Assembly (NCBI GenBank): GCA_903925275.1
Contig: CAIYES010000477.1
Coordinates: forward strand, 1 to 32,959
DNA from: an uncultured Bacteroidales bacterium
Lineage (GTDB): Bacteria; Bacteroidota; Bacteroidia; Bacteroidales; FEN-979
DNA length: 32,959 nt
Reading direction: 5' to 3'
Part shown: piece after piece, positions 7,739-15,787 of the stretch
How positions within the stretch are numbered: position 1 is the first letter of the stretch
Layout: the number at the start of each line of letters is the position of its first letter
Program-made: the position numbers and the translations under genes
The notes under the pieces: model-generated
Databases searched by the model: none
Seen by the model: the letters and a program-made list of their open reading frames with translations, nothing else
What the model was told of the DNA's origin: nothing

Positions 7739-9412
7739 ATGAAATTTTTACTGTATTCTAAAAAATCTGATAAACCGGATAAGCCTTCTCTGGTAGAATT
7801 TGAACCAGGCCAAAACAAACAGCTTACGGAGTTTTGTTCTCAATATGGCACGTTGTGCCTTATTTCGCCAGCAACATTTGATTCAATTCAAAAGTCAATT
7901 GTCGATGCCGGATTTATTGATTGCCGTGAAAAGGGGAAAAAAATCAATCTTTACCGTGCATTGCGATTTGACGAGAAACGGGAGCGCAGCCATCCCAGGT
8001 ATCTAATATTTGACACTGACAATAAAGGAGCGTTTAAACGAGGATTCGATGCTTTTTATACCCGGCACTTTAATCATCACGATCCACCATGCATCATCAT
8101 CATTCAGGATGCGATCCTGGAAGCCCTGATCAGGGATGAAAACAAAAAAACAAATTCCCCTCCTAAAAAAGCCACTGCCGCTAAAGATGATTCACTTTTC
8201 CTGCTGATTGACGTCCCTGAGTCAACTGATGTCATTAAAAAACTCGAGGGAGTGTATATTGGCGATTCAATCCAGGCAAAACATACCCGCGCACTTATTT
8301 ACCGTGCCGCTCAAACAGATTCTCCCGTGCTGATCCTGGGGGAATCGGGAACAGGAAAAGACGTAATCGCTCATCATATCTACAAGTATTCCCGAAATTA
8401 TCAAAAAGGATTTTTCCGGGTCAACTGCTCGGCATTGCCCGAGACACTGATCGAAAGTGAACTCTTCGGATATCTCAAAGGCAGTTTTACCGGAGCCGGT
8501 GCAAATAAAAAAGGGTTGTTTGCAGTGGCCGAAGGAGGAACAATTTTCCTTGATGAGATCGGGGATCTTTCGCTTGCAAACCAGGCCAAAATCCTTCATG
8601 CGGTGGAAAAACAGGGGATCCGCCAGATCGGCTCCAGTCATAACACGCCTGTTGATATCAGGATTATCGCTGCTACCAACAGGAATCTTGATGCCATGAT
8701 GATGAGTCAGACTTTCAGGGACGATCTGTACTACCGCATCAGTACATTCCGCATCACTTCATCGCCCTTGCGCGAACATCCCGAAGATATTCCATTGCTT
8801 GCACAAGCATACTGGAAACGCAAACCGCACGATGGAATCCTTTCACAAACATTTCTGAATTACCTGAAAAGTTACCATTGGCCGGGCAATGTGCGCGAAC
8901 TATATTCCCTGCTCAACAGCCTGAGAGATTATTTCGGTGATATCTCACCAACAGTGGCGCATGTGGATGCCATCAGAAAATCACGGCAGGAGGTTCTCAC
9001 CGAGTCTAAAATTCTCAATCAGGATGATCCTACTCAACTCCTGAACATCAGGAGCAAGAATATTCTCATCAGCGTTCAAAACATTCTCCGTTCTATCAAG
9101 ATCGGGATGAGGCCCATCATCAACAGGCAGGCAGGGGAATTAACCGCAATGAATGATCTGAAAAACCTGAAACAATTTATTGGTCAGCAGGTAGACACCC
9201 TGAATGAATTATGCCTCGAACCTACCTATTTTAAAAGTTGGGTTCTTTTCAAGGAAATTACCCGTTACCGGTATGTCCTGGATAAAGCCTTCAAAAACTG
9301 GCCTGATGGTACGGAACAACTCAGGGATATCTGGATCTCTGATCTTCAGCAACTCGATGATGACATCAACAAGGGAATCCTGGAAATCATCTGGGGGAAG
9401 ATTGATATGTAA
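7739..9412 (+). CDS. Sigma-54 activator-type AAA+ protein (bEBP-like) lacking a recognisable HTH
   Basis: Bacterial enhancer-binding-protein-like ATPase that should remodel the RNA polymerase-sigma-54 closed complex. The central AAA+ domain (~170-400) has Walker A GESGTGKD (201-208), ELFG plus the sigma-54 contact loop GSFTGA (248-253; GAFTGA is canonical), Walker B GGTIFLDEIGDL (266-277), FRDDLYYRI (327-335) and WPGNVREL (381-388). The N-terminal ~150 residues match no receiver, GAF, PAS or CARF pattern that I can see and are the likely sensor. The C-terminal ~150 residues are helical but lack the usual Fis-type helix-turn-helix, so it may act without specific enhancer binding or use another DNA-binding fold. 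It is divergent from the train whose promoter is sigma-54 type, so it is the probable activator. The gene starts with ATG at 7739; its own promoter was not clear. Confidence 0.88.
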   Translation: MKFLLYSKKSDKPDKPSLVEFEPGQNKQLTEFCSQYGTLCLISPATFDSIQKSIVDAGFIDCREKGKKINLYRALRFDEKRERSHPRYLIFDTDNKGAFKRGFDAFYTRHFNHHDPPCIIIIQDAILEALIRDENKKTNSPPKKATAAKDDSLFLLIDVPESTDVIKKLEGVYIGDSIQAKHTRALIYRAAQTDSPVLILGESGTGKDVIAHHIYKYSRNYQKGFFRVNCSALPETLIESELFGYLKGSFTGAGANKKGLFAVAEGGTIFLDEIGDLSLANQAKILHAVEKQGIRQIGSSHNTPVDIRIIAATNRNLDAMMMSQTFRDDLYYRISTFRITSSPLREHPEDIPLLAQAYWKRKPHDGILSQTFLNYLKSYHWPGNVRELYSLLNSLRDYFGDISPTVAHVDAIRKSRQEVLTESKILNQDDPTQLLNIRSKNILISVQNILRSIKIGMRPIINRQAGELTAMNDLKNLKQFIGQQVDTLNELCLEPTYFKSWVLFKEITRYRYVLDKAFKNWPDGTEQLRDIWISDLQQLDDDINKGILEIIWGKIDM

Positions 9413-9584
9413 CATGAACAGAAGTTCCCCTTCCCCGGCAAATGGTCTTCCTGATCCCATCCCTGAATGCGATAGTTAAACGGTCAGGAACATTCCGGCG
9501 ATACTGGAGTCGACTGGGAACAGGATTATCAGGAGCATCAAAATCAAGCATTGTAAACGATAGACATAACAAAATTATGGCTTT

Positions 9585-9740
9585 ATGATGTTAATTTTAA
9601 TTTCCTTTCTCACATCCATCACCTTCTGGCTCTGGATCATCCTGAAATATGACAGGTTTGAGCGCGAACCGTTAAAATCCATCCTTTTTGTCTTCATCGT
9701 AGGTGGTTTAATGAGTTCGATGCAAACAGCCGTGTTTTAA
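9585..9740 (+). pseudogene. PrsW-family membrane protease, N-terminal stub
   Basis: A 51-codon open frame with one N-terminal hydrophobic helix (LISFLTSITFWLWIIL), followed by KYDRFEREPLKSIL and a second hydrophobic start (FVFIVGGLMSS). The motif DRxEREP after the first helix is typical of PrsW-type intramembrane proteases, which are several times longer. The frame then ends in TAA and no continuation is seen in the following 400 bases. I read it as a truncated remnant. Confidence 0.5.
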
Positions 9741-9870
9741 AACCCGATGCACCTGCACTCAAAGAATATGTCCCCATGGAAAGTGATATTACTAATTCAA
9801 AAAAAGATAACCATGGAACTCCCCTGCCGGTTTTGCGTAAGTTTCTCCTCCCGCGACCAGCGGTCACTCA

Positions 9871-10004
9871 GACCCTGTCAGGGTCAGCAAGACCTGACAG
9901 GTCTGAAAATGAAGGATTCTAATCACTAACAGGTCTTGCAGACACTGTCAGGTTTAGCGGCTACTCAGACCCTGTCAGGGTCTTTTCGACCTGACAAGTC
10001 TGAA
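9871..10004. repeat. Cluster of REP-like palindromes
   Basis: Two identical 15-base palindromes, GACCCTGTCAGGGTC, occur at 9871-9885 and 9968-9982. Each is followed within a few bases by a related dyad: AGACCTGACAGGTCT at 9890-9904, and a degenerate copy near 9987-10004. A further broken copy lies around 9930-9953. The paired-hairpin layout resembles bacterial interspersed mosaic elements, which RAYT transposases such as the one at 27-650 are thought to spread. The flanks (9413-9584 and 9741-9870) and the following bases to 10157 show no gene that I can support. Confidence 0.7.
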
Positions 10005-10157
10005 TCAAAGGTCTAAATCTCTATTAGCAAGGTTACATATTGAAATATACCATTTGGCTATTATAATTAACCGTTTGTAGATTTGTCAATGCTTCTTGCC
10101 TGAAGAGAGAATAGATTTGCCATTCATAAAGGCATTTTTATGACACCTCGAAACCCT

Positions 10158-10708
10158 ATGAAGAAGTCCCTTTCCAGCATCCTGTTTTTGTTGTTCATCC
10201 TTCATGTCCAAACCATTTCGGCACAATGGACATGGCAAAACCCGCTGCCAAACGCCCATCCCCTTTGGTCGGTCACTTTTGTTAATGAAAATACCGGGTA
10301 TACCACCAGCGACCTTGGAACAATAAAACGCACTGATGACGGAGGTCAGACCTGGACGATTCAAAACAGCGGAACGACCAATACCCTCAGGGATGTGTCA
10401 TTTGCCGACACTGATCAAGTATTAACCAGCAAACGATGAATTTCCAGACAATTAATTTATCACAAAATTTTTAAAATCCGTTTCCAATGAGCACTACCAT
10501 CGAATATTCCATAAAACAGAAAGAGCAGATCAGGATTTCACTGTTTGACATGTATGGCAGGGAAATCAAATTATTTCTTGATGAGATCAAAAGTTCAGGG
10601 AATTACTCGCTGAGCATTGATCCTGGGGAGATAAAACCCGGTGTGTATTTTTATCGCGTGAAGGCCGATGAAGGAATTATTTATAAGAAGCTGATTTTAG
10701 GTCGATAA
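10158..10708 (+). pseudogene. Gutted T9SS-secreted YCF48/BNR-repeat protein (both ends, no middle)
   Basis: Two pieces of what looks like one secreted protein. From 10158 an ATG opens a signal peptide (MKKSLSSILFLLFILHVQTI, cleavage after SAQ) followed by one YCF48/BNR-type repeat (LWSVTFVNENTGYTTSDLGT, then KRTDDGGQTW), and the frame stops at 10439. From about 10478, in a different frame, NPFPMSTTIEYSI begins a type IX secretion C-terminal sorting domain with LFDMYGREI and GVYFYRVKADEG, ending KKLILGR at 10708. Intact relatives carry many repeats between these ends. The shift in frame, a stop just before NPF, and the missing middle point to internal deletion. The sorting domain indicates a Bacteroidota host. 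Confidence 0.75.
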
Positions 10709-11289
10709 AATCTTTTCATCAGATTTTCCAGATATCTGAAATAATATAATTTGATTGAGCGCCATCATGCCAGTGATGGATTTGGTCAGCAATCAGCCAC
10801 GAAAGCGCTGGTTCTTTTTTAACCGGTCTTTTAGTAATTTTAGCCTTTTACTGGTATGATTGTACCCAATCAGTTAATATAAAATCGTAAAATCAAAAAA
10901 AATGAAGGTAATCAAATTAATACTACCTCAGGTTTCGGGATAAACCACAATTCATAATAATTACTATCTATGCGGCTTTCCGGGCTTTTTCTGTTTGAAG
11001 ACAATCAGCGGTAAAAGGAATAAATGGGTTCTTAAATCGATGGATATTATTGATTGAAAATAATTTTGCCGCCAGGAAGCCAAAATTCGAACAACTCTAA
11101 TCCTATTACAATTATTTTTGCATCTTAGCAAATTAGCTGTGATCAGTTGTTTGATAAGCAGGCAGATGTTTGACAATTACATATGCTTTACGGATTTTTG
11201 ATATTACTTTTGAGGGCTTTTAGCATCATGGTCTACTGATGCAAGAAACACTGCGAAAATGTTTAGCACCCTGATGATTGAATAATCTT
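10709..11289. other. Gene-poor spacer, possibly with a decayed gene start
   Basis: No complete gene is visible. At 10902-10943 an ATG preceded by an A-rich leader opens a frame of only 13 codons (MKVIKLILPQVSG) and then stops, which may be the start of a lost gene. The rest is AT-rich, with scattered TAnnTTTG-like boxes, including a better one at 11182-11212. Confidence 0.4.
11182..11212 (+). promoter_or_regulatory. Candidate Bacteroidota promoter for the first phosphoesterase gene
   Basis: A perfect -7 box TACTTTTG at 11205-11212 is preceded after 19 bases by TATG (11182-11185), one mismatch from the -33 TTTG element. It lies about 78 bases before the ATG at 11290. Confidence 0.4.
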
Positions 11290-11967
11290 ATGGCCAGAAA
11301 ATTTGTTATCGGTGATATCCATGGTCACTATTCCGAAATGATGGAGCTTTTTGAAGCCGTCAGATTCAATTATAGTGAGGATTTGCTTATCAGTCTTGGT
11401 GATGTGGTTGACCATGGACCGCAGCCGGTTGAGGTGATCGAGAAGTTGCGGACAATCCGGAATTTCAGACATGTTCTCGGAAATCATGATGAGTGGTGCT
11501 ATCAGTACCTTAAATATGGCCGGAAGCCTGAAATCTGGACGCTTCAGGGAGGTCAGTCAACTGTTAAAGCTTACATTGATTGTCAGGTGTTTAAAACAAC
11601 CCACCTGCATTTTTTTGAAAAGGCCAGCTTATATTACGTGGATCCGGAATCGAGGCTTTTCGTACATGCAGGATTTGACTGGAAAATGCCATTTGAGAAT
11701 CAAAAGGAGGACAAGGAGATCCTCCTCTGGAACAGAACCTTGTTTGCGGCAGCTTCCGTTTATCAACGTAACGGTTTAACTTTTGACGAATTTGCAGAGA
11801 TCTTCATCGGCCATACCCCGACTCAGCTTTTAGGCGAAACGTTGCCAATTCACAATTCGAATGTCTGGATGATGGATACCGGGATTAGCTGTGGAGGGAG
11901 ACTGACCATCATGGATATTGAAACAAAAGAATACTGGCAAAGTGGATGTGAGTCTGATATTGATTGA
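11290..11967 (+). CDS. Calcineurin-like metallophosphoesterase, PPP (PrpA/ApaH-like) type
   Basis: Cytosolic metal-dependent phosphatase of the PPP superfamily, which contains bacterial Ser/Thr phosphatases and ApaH-like diadenosine polyphosphatases. From the ATG at 11290 the motifs are GDIHG (8-12), GDVVDHG (37-43) and GNHDEW (64-69), then HAGFDW and GHTP near the C-terminus, covering all metal-site residues expected. At 225 aa the length is normal. An in-frame TTG at 11278 would add four residues, but the ATG directly before the conserved first strand (KFVIGDIHG) is preferred. The substrate cannot be told from sequence. A second, only distantly similar phosphoesterase follows 170 bases downstream on the same strand. 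Confidence 0.88.
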   Translation: MARKFVIGDIHGHYSEMMELFEAVRFNYSEDLLISLGDVVDHGPQPVEVIEKLRTIRNFRHVLGNHDEWCYQYLKYGRKPEIWTLQGGQSTVKAYIDCQVFKTTHLHFFEKASLYYVDPESRLFVHAGFDWKMPFENQKEDKEILLWNRTLFAAASVYQRNGLTFDEFAEIFIGHTPTQLLGETLPIHNSNVWMMDTGISCGGRLTIMDIETKEYWQSGCESDID

Positions 11968-12100
11968 TACAGATACCTGTTTTCACCAATAAGAACCAAA
12001 TCTGCGGCTTCCAGTGGTGGCAGATCAAAGGAGGCTACTTTAAAGAATCATTTAATTCGAATCTGTTTTGCAATTTTTCCGGATTCATCTAAATATCAAG

Positions 12101-12108
12101 TATTTTTG
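12101..12108 (+). promoter_or_regulatory. Candidate -7 promoter box for the second phosphoesterase gene
   Basis: TATTTTTG is a perfect match to the Bacteroidota TAnnTTTG box, 29 bases before the ATG at 12138. No good -33 TTTG is found at the right distance, so support is moderate. Confidence 0.35.
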
Positions 12109-12137
12109 TAACATCAGTAACGGTTTTTCAAAATTTC

Positions 12138-12827
12138 ATGAAAATTATTACCATCGGAGATCTGCATGGTTCACCGGTCTGGAAAAACATCCAACCTGGT
12201 GATTGGGACCACATGATTTTCATCGGCGATTATGTTGATTCTGCTGATTATACTGATAAGGAGATCAGGCAAAACCTGAAGGAGATTATTGATCTGAAGA
12301 AGATGTACCCGGGAAAGGTAATCCTGCTGTGGGGGAACCATGATCTTTCTTATTTATACAGAGGACATGAACCTCATAATACATCAGGATTCCGCAAAAA
12401 GGTATTGCCAGCCTATTTCTCACTGTACACGGCCAACCGTAATTTATTTCAGGCTGCATTCGGCATCAATAAATATCTTTGGACTCATGCCGGAGTTGTT
12501 CAAAAGTGGTTTAATGATTACATTACCGGAGAAGTAATACCTTCTGATCAAGGTTTGGCAGACACGTTCAACCGGTTATTCGATGCTTATTATCAACCTC
12601 TCTTTCATATTGGGAAACTCAGGAATGGACAGCATGAGGAAGGTGGAATTTTTTGGGCACACAAATATGAAACAGAAGATGACCCCTTGATGGGGTATCA
12701 CCAGATCGTCGGGCATACCAGGACCAGAACAGGAGTGCTTGTTTCAAATCATTATGGGGCTGATACTTCGTTAACCTGGGTGGATTGCTTGGAGACTGAA
12801 ACTGAATTTTTTAAACTTGGTCTTTAA
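12138..12827 (+). CDS. Calcineurin-like metallophosphoesterase
   Basis: Second PPP-superfamily phosphoesterase. Motifs are GDLHG (7-11), GDYVDS (30-35), GNHD (66-69), THAGV in the middle of the protein and GHTRTRTG towards the end, so the dinuclear metal site looks complete. It has 229 residues with no signal peptide or membrane helix. Similarity to the upstream phosphatase is limited to the motifs, so this is not a recent tandem duplication. A -7 box sits at 12101-12108, so it may be transcribed separately. The gene is convergent with the MFS gene that ends at 13018. Protein phosphatase or dinucleotide hydrolase activity are both possible; sequence alone does not decide. Confidence 0.85.
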   Translation: MKIITIGDLHGSPVWKNIQPGDWDHMIFIGDYVDSADYTDKEIRQNLKEIIDLKKMYPGKVILLWGNHDLSYLYRGHEPHNTSGFRKKVLPAYFSLYTANRNLFQAAFGINKYLWTHAGVVQKWFNDYITGEVIPSDQGLADTFNRLFDAYYQPLFHIGKLRNGQHEEGGIFWAHKYETEDDPLMGYHQIVGHTRTRTGVLVSNHYGADTSLTWVDCLETETEFFKLGL

Positions 12828-12844
12828 TAACCTGGTCCACGCCG

Positions 12845-12872
12845 AAAACTCTTTTTCGCTGCTAAGGCGCCA
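12845..12872. repeat. Dispersed repeat fragment, copy 1
   Basis: The stretch begins AAAACTCTTTTT and continues with a GCTAAGGCGCCA-like core. A second, longer copy with the same opening is at 31743-31831. It lies in the spacer between the convergent phosphoesterase and MFS genes, where nothing else is seen. Confidence 0.45.
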
Positions 12873-13017
12873 CTGTATTCACCACCCAATATCAATGTGA
12901 CTTAAAAGGAGTATCCGAATTGGCTTTCCTGAATATCATGGTCGGCCTGATCGGAGTCCCGCAAAGCTACTGCAGTATGTTTCATTCATAGTGCAATAGG
13001 CAATTTTGCGAATGACA

Positions 13018-14496
13018 TCAAGCTTTTACAGGGGATGAGGTCATCAAAGAAGACATGCTTTTTTTTGGTGTTATCACTGAAAACAGAAGCGCCAATCCAT
13101 AAAGTACAGCAGCAAAAATGATAACATAATACAAGCCGGTGACAATGCTCCCGGGGGAAAAATTGGAGAGTGTTTTTGCTGGATTTGTTATCGTAGAATT
13201 TTTTTCGACAAAGAAGAAACTAAAAATGATTTCAAAAATTACTACTCCAATGACCGAACCAAGATTTGTCAAAGTTCGCAGTATTCCTGAAGCCACGCCA
13301 GGAGAATCTTTAGGAGCTGAGCTCATGATTTGATTATTGTTGGGAGGCAGGAAGAGTCCAATCGAAAACCCGGTAATGAGCAAAAAAGTAATTGCCGGTA
13401 AGGTTCCTGAAAGGTGCATTGTAAAAGGAAAAATTATCGTGGCTGCCAGGCTTATGGATGCTCCGATTATGCATAATAACCGGGGGGACATCCTATCCGA
13501 AGCTTTACCAGCAATGGGTCCTGTTATCATATTGGTTACCGGGAAAGCCATTAGAACCAATCCTGCTTTTTCGGGCGATACTTCAAGCGCATAGATTAAA
13601 TAAAAGGGCAATACGAAGTTTGTGCCATTTGCTGCCATAAAAACAAAGAAGTTCGCAAGATTAGGATAGGTAAAACCCTTAATCCTGAACAACCTCAAGT
13701 CGAGCAGGGGAAATTTGAAGATATGCTCCTGCCTGATAAAAAGAAATAAGAAAAGTACAGACATGATAAAAGAAAAAACAATTAGCGGAGATGTCCAACC
13801 AAACTTTCTTCCCATATTTAATGAGAACATCAATGTAAGGAGCCAGAAAAAACAATAGAATATTCCGGGGATATCGAATTTCTCGCGAACCAAAGCAAGC
13901 TCTTTTTCATGGGGAAATTTTCTTAAAACAATGATGATGGCAACAATGCCGATGGGAATATTTATCAGAAATACCCATGGCCAGCCAAAATTAGCCGTAA
14001 TCAGTCCTCCGAGTGGCGATCCCATGGCAAACCCGACAGCAGCAGCAGTAGCTAAAATGCCAAAAGAATATCCCCGTTTTTCCGGTGGAAGAAACCTTGT
14101 TATGATAGCCGAAGGCACAGTATAAAGAACAGCGCCTCCTATGGCCTGCATAAATCGGGAGAATATCAGCATGTATAATGAGGGGGATATCCCGCAGAGA
14201 AGTGAACCTGAAATAAAAACGATATAGCCTGCAATAAAGAGTTTTATCAATCCTACCCTATCTCCTAATTTTCCGAAAAATGGAATGGCGCTGGTCAATA
14301 TGAGCAAATACACAATAACAATCCAGGAAACACCATCAATGCCCACGTTAAATGATTTGGAGATTGATGGTAGTGAGATATTTACAATATAGTTATCCAG
14401 CATACACATGAAGGTTGCTAACGCGATACTATATATTATCCACCGCTGTTTTCTGGGATCGTTGACAATGATCTGATTGGAATCTGTATTTATCAT
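13018..14496 (-). CDS. MFS multidrug-type exporter, DHA2 (EmrB/QacA, 14-TM) family
   Basis: Inner-membrane proton-driven exporter. The 492 residues contain about 14 hydrophobic segments. The family motifs are clear: LDNYIVNISLP in helix 1 (the DHA2 version of LDxTIVNVALP, with the acidic residue), GKLGDRVGLIK (motif A) after helix 2, and AVGFAMGSPLGGLI (motif C, typical of antiporters) in helix 5. It is the last gene of the NRPS operon, 45 bases after the oxidoreductase stop, and probably exports the peptide product or gives self-resistance. The substrate is inferred from context. No partner membrane-fusion or outer-membrane gene is in the window. Confidence 0.9.
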   Translation of the reverse strand: MINTDSNQIIVNDPRKQRWIIYSIALATFMCMLDNYIVNISLPSISKSFNVGIDGVSWIVIVYLLILTSAIPFFGKLGDRVGLIKLFIAGYIVFISGSLLCGISPSLYMLIFSRFMQAIGGAVLYTVPSAIITRFLPPEKRGYSFGILATAAAVGFAMGSPLGGLITANFGWPWVFLINIPIGIVAIIIVLRKFPHEKELALVREKFDIPGIFYCFFWLLTLMFSLNMGRKFGWTSPLIVFSFIMSVLFLFLFIRQEHIFKFPLLDLRLFRIKGFTYPNLANFFVFMAANGTNFVLPFYLIYALEVSPEKAGLVLMAFPVTNMITGPIAGKASDRMSPRLLCIIGASISLAATIIFPFTMHLSGTLPAITFLLITGFSIGLFLPPNNNQIMSSAPKDSPGVASGILRTLTNLGSVIGVVIFEIIFSFFFVEKNSTITNPAKTLSNFSPGSIVTGLYYVIIFAAVLYGLALLFSVITPKKSMSSLMTSSPVKA

Positions 14497-14541
14497 AAGT
14501 AACTCCTATTCCGGAATGCGGATTTTTATACTGCCATTCTA

Positions 14542-15777
14542 TCAAAATTTTTTAGCAAACCACTTTGAAATAGCCATAATTGTAAGGATAGGCGGAAGGC
14601 CGGGTGATTCGGGCAAAACGCTTCCATCACATACGAAAAGATTATCGATTTTTGTTTGCAGGTTTGTGTCTACTACATCACCTATGGCTGCTGAGGCTCC
14701 ATTATGTCCGCCATATAAACCTTCCCGTTTTTGAATTGTCTCGGGCTTGGCTCCGGCAGCCATTAAAAGGACTCTTGCTGCCTCCCCTCCCTTATCAAGA
14801 CGTTTTCTATCTTGAATGGTGGCTGTTTTGGTAAAGGTACCATCAGGAAAGATTTTTCCAATTGACTCATCTTTGATTTTGACAATTACGGCAAACAAAT
14901 TATTGTTCATATAGGCATCTACATTGTCCCTAAGATAATAATGCAGTTTACTTTTATCCTTTATAGAACCTGTAGAGTGAATAAATCCTTCTTTCTCCAA
15001 AAACTCTGTGTTTACCAGTTGCATTGGTGGCTCATGAGATAAATCTATATCAGGAGTTATACCATAAAAAAGCTCGCAAATATCAATAAATAACTTCTGC
15101 CCGGCATTTTTAATACCGGAGTTCTGCAGAATAACCGGAGATTTAATCCCACCTGCTGACAGGACTACAGAATTACCATAGTATTTAACGGGTCCGTTTG
15201 CAAAAATGCCTTCTACCCCTATGGCTTTGCCATTTTTCACAATGACTTTTTCCACTTTGGTATTATAGACCACCTCTGCCCCAAGAGATTCAGCTTCCCT
15301 GAGATAACTCAAGGCTGACCATTTTGCACCGGACGGGCAACCCAAACTGCAATTGCCACACCTTATACATTTTGTATGATCAATAAATTTGGGCATTTTT
15401 TGCATTCCAATTCCGGCTTTTTTACATATTTCAAGCAATCTGATTGAACCATCGGGGGAAAGAAGAGAATCATGAATCGGAGCCAGTCCTGTCTCCTTTT
15501 CAAGTTCCGCATATTCTTCATCCAGAAAGATACCGAATTCGGCCAAAGGTTTTTGCAGACTACGCACACCATTTGCATTTGCTAATACAGTCGCACCTCC
15601 GGCTCCATATGCCGTAAAAATATCGGTTCCTTCCACCGATTTTTCAATTACAAAAGGCAGCGGAAAAACATTTTTGCCAGATTCCACCACAAGGACTTTT
15701 TTGCCTTTTTTTGCAAGTTCTTTCGAGAGTGTGTCTCCACCAGCTCCCGATCCTACAATAATAAAATCATAGTTCAT
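14542..15777 (-). CDS. GMC-type FAD-dependent oxidoreductase with CxxCxxCxxxC motif
   Basis: Flavoenzyme of the glucose-methanol-choline family, shorter than usual (411 aa). The N-terminus carries the FAD dinucleotide motif GSGAGG (9-14) after a short strand, and VVES at the second strand. The C-terminus has the GMC signature region (GGHNGASAAIG, VVDTNLQTKIDNLFVCDGS and SPGLPPILT), including the His of the catalytic block. Cysteines 137, 140, 143 and 147 form CIRCGNCSLGCPSGAK, a ferredoxin-like spacing found in part of the GMC family that could bind a 4Fe-4S cluster. The gene begins 10 bases after the NRPS stop, so it is almost certainly co-translated. It would be suited to oxidise the reductively released product, for example an alcohol/aldehyde or dihydropyrazinone step. 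The role is inference. Confidence 0.85.
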   Translation of the reverse strand: MNYDFIIVGSGAGGDTLSKELAKKGKKVLVVESGKNVFPLPFVIEKSVEGTDIFTAYGAGGATVLANANGVRSLQKPLAEFGIFLDEEYAELEKETGLAPIHDSLLSPDGSIRLLEICKKAGIGMQKMPKFIDHTKCIRCGNCSLGCPSGAKWSALSYLREAESLGAEVVYNTKVEKVIVKNGKAIGVEGIFANGPVKYYGNSVVLSAGGIKSPVILQNSGIKNAGQKLFIDICELFYGITPDIDLSHEPPMQLVNTEFLEKEGFIHSTGSIKDKSKLHYYLRDNVDAYMNNNLFAVIVKIKDESIGKIFPDGTFTKTATIQDRKRLDKGGEAARVLLMAAGAKPETIQKREGLYGGHNGASAAIGDVVDTNLQTKIDNLFVCDGSVLPESPGLPPILTIMAISKWFAKKF

Positions 15778-15787
15778 AAACAGAGTT

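Noticed and set aside
7739-8200. CARF-type (RtcR-like) sensor at the N-terminus of the sigma-54 activator
   Set aside because: The RtcR comparison is attractive, but no CARF strand/motif pattern could be recognised in residues 1-150.
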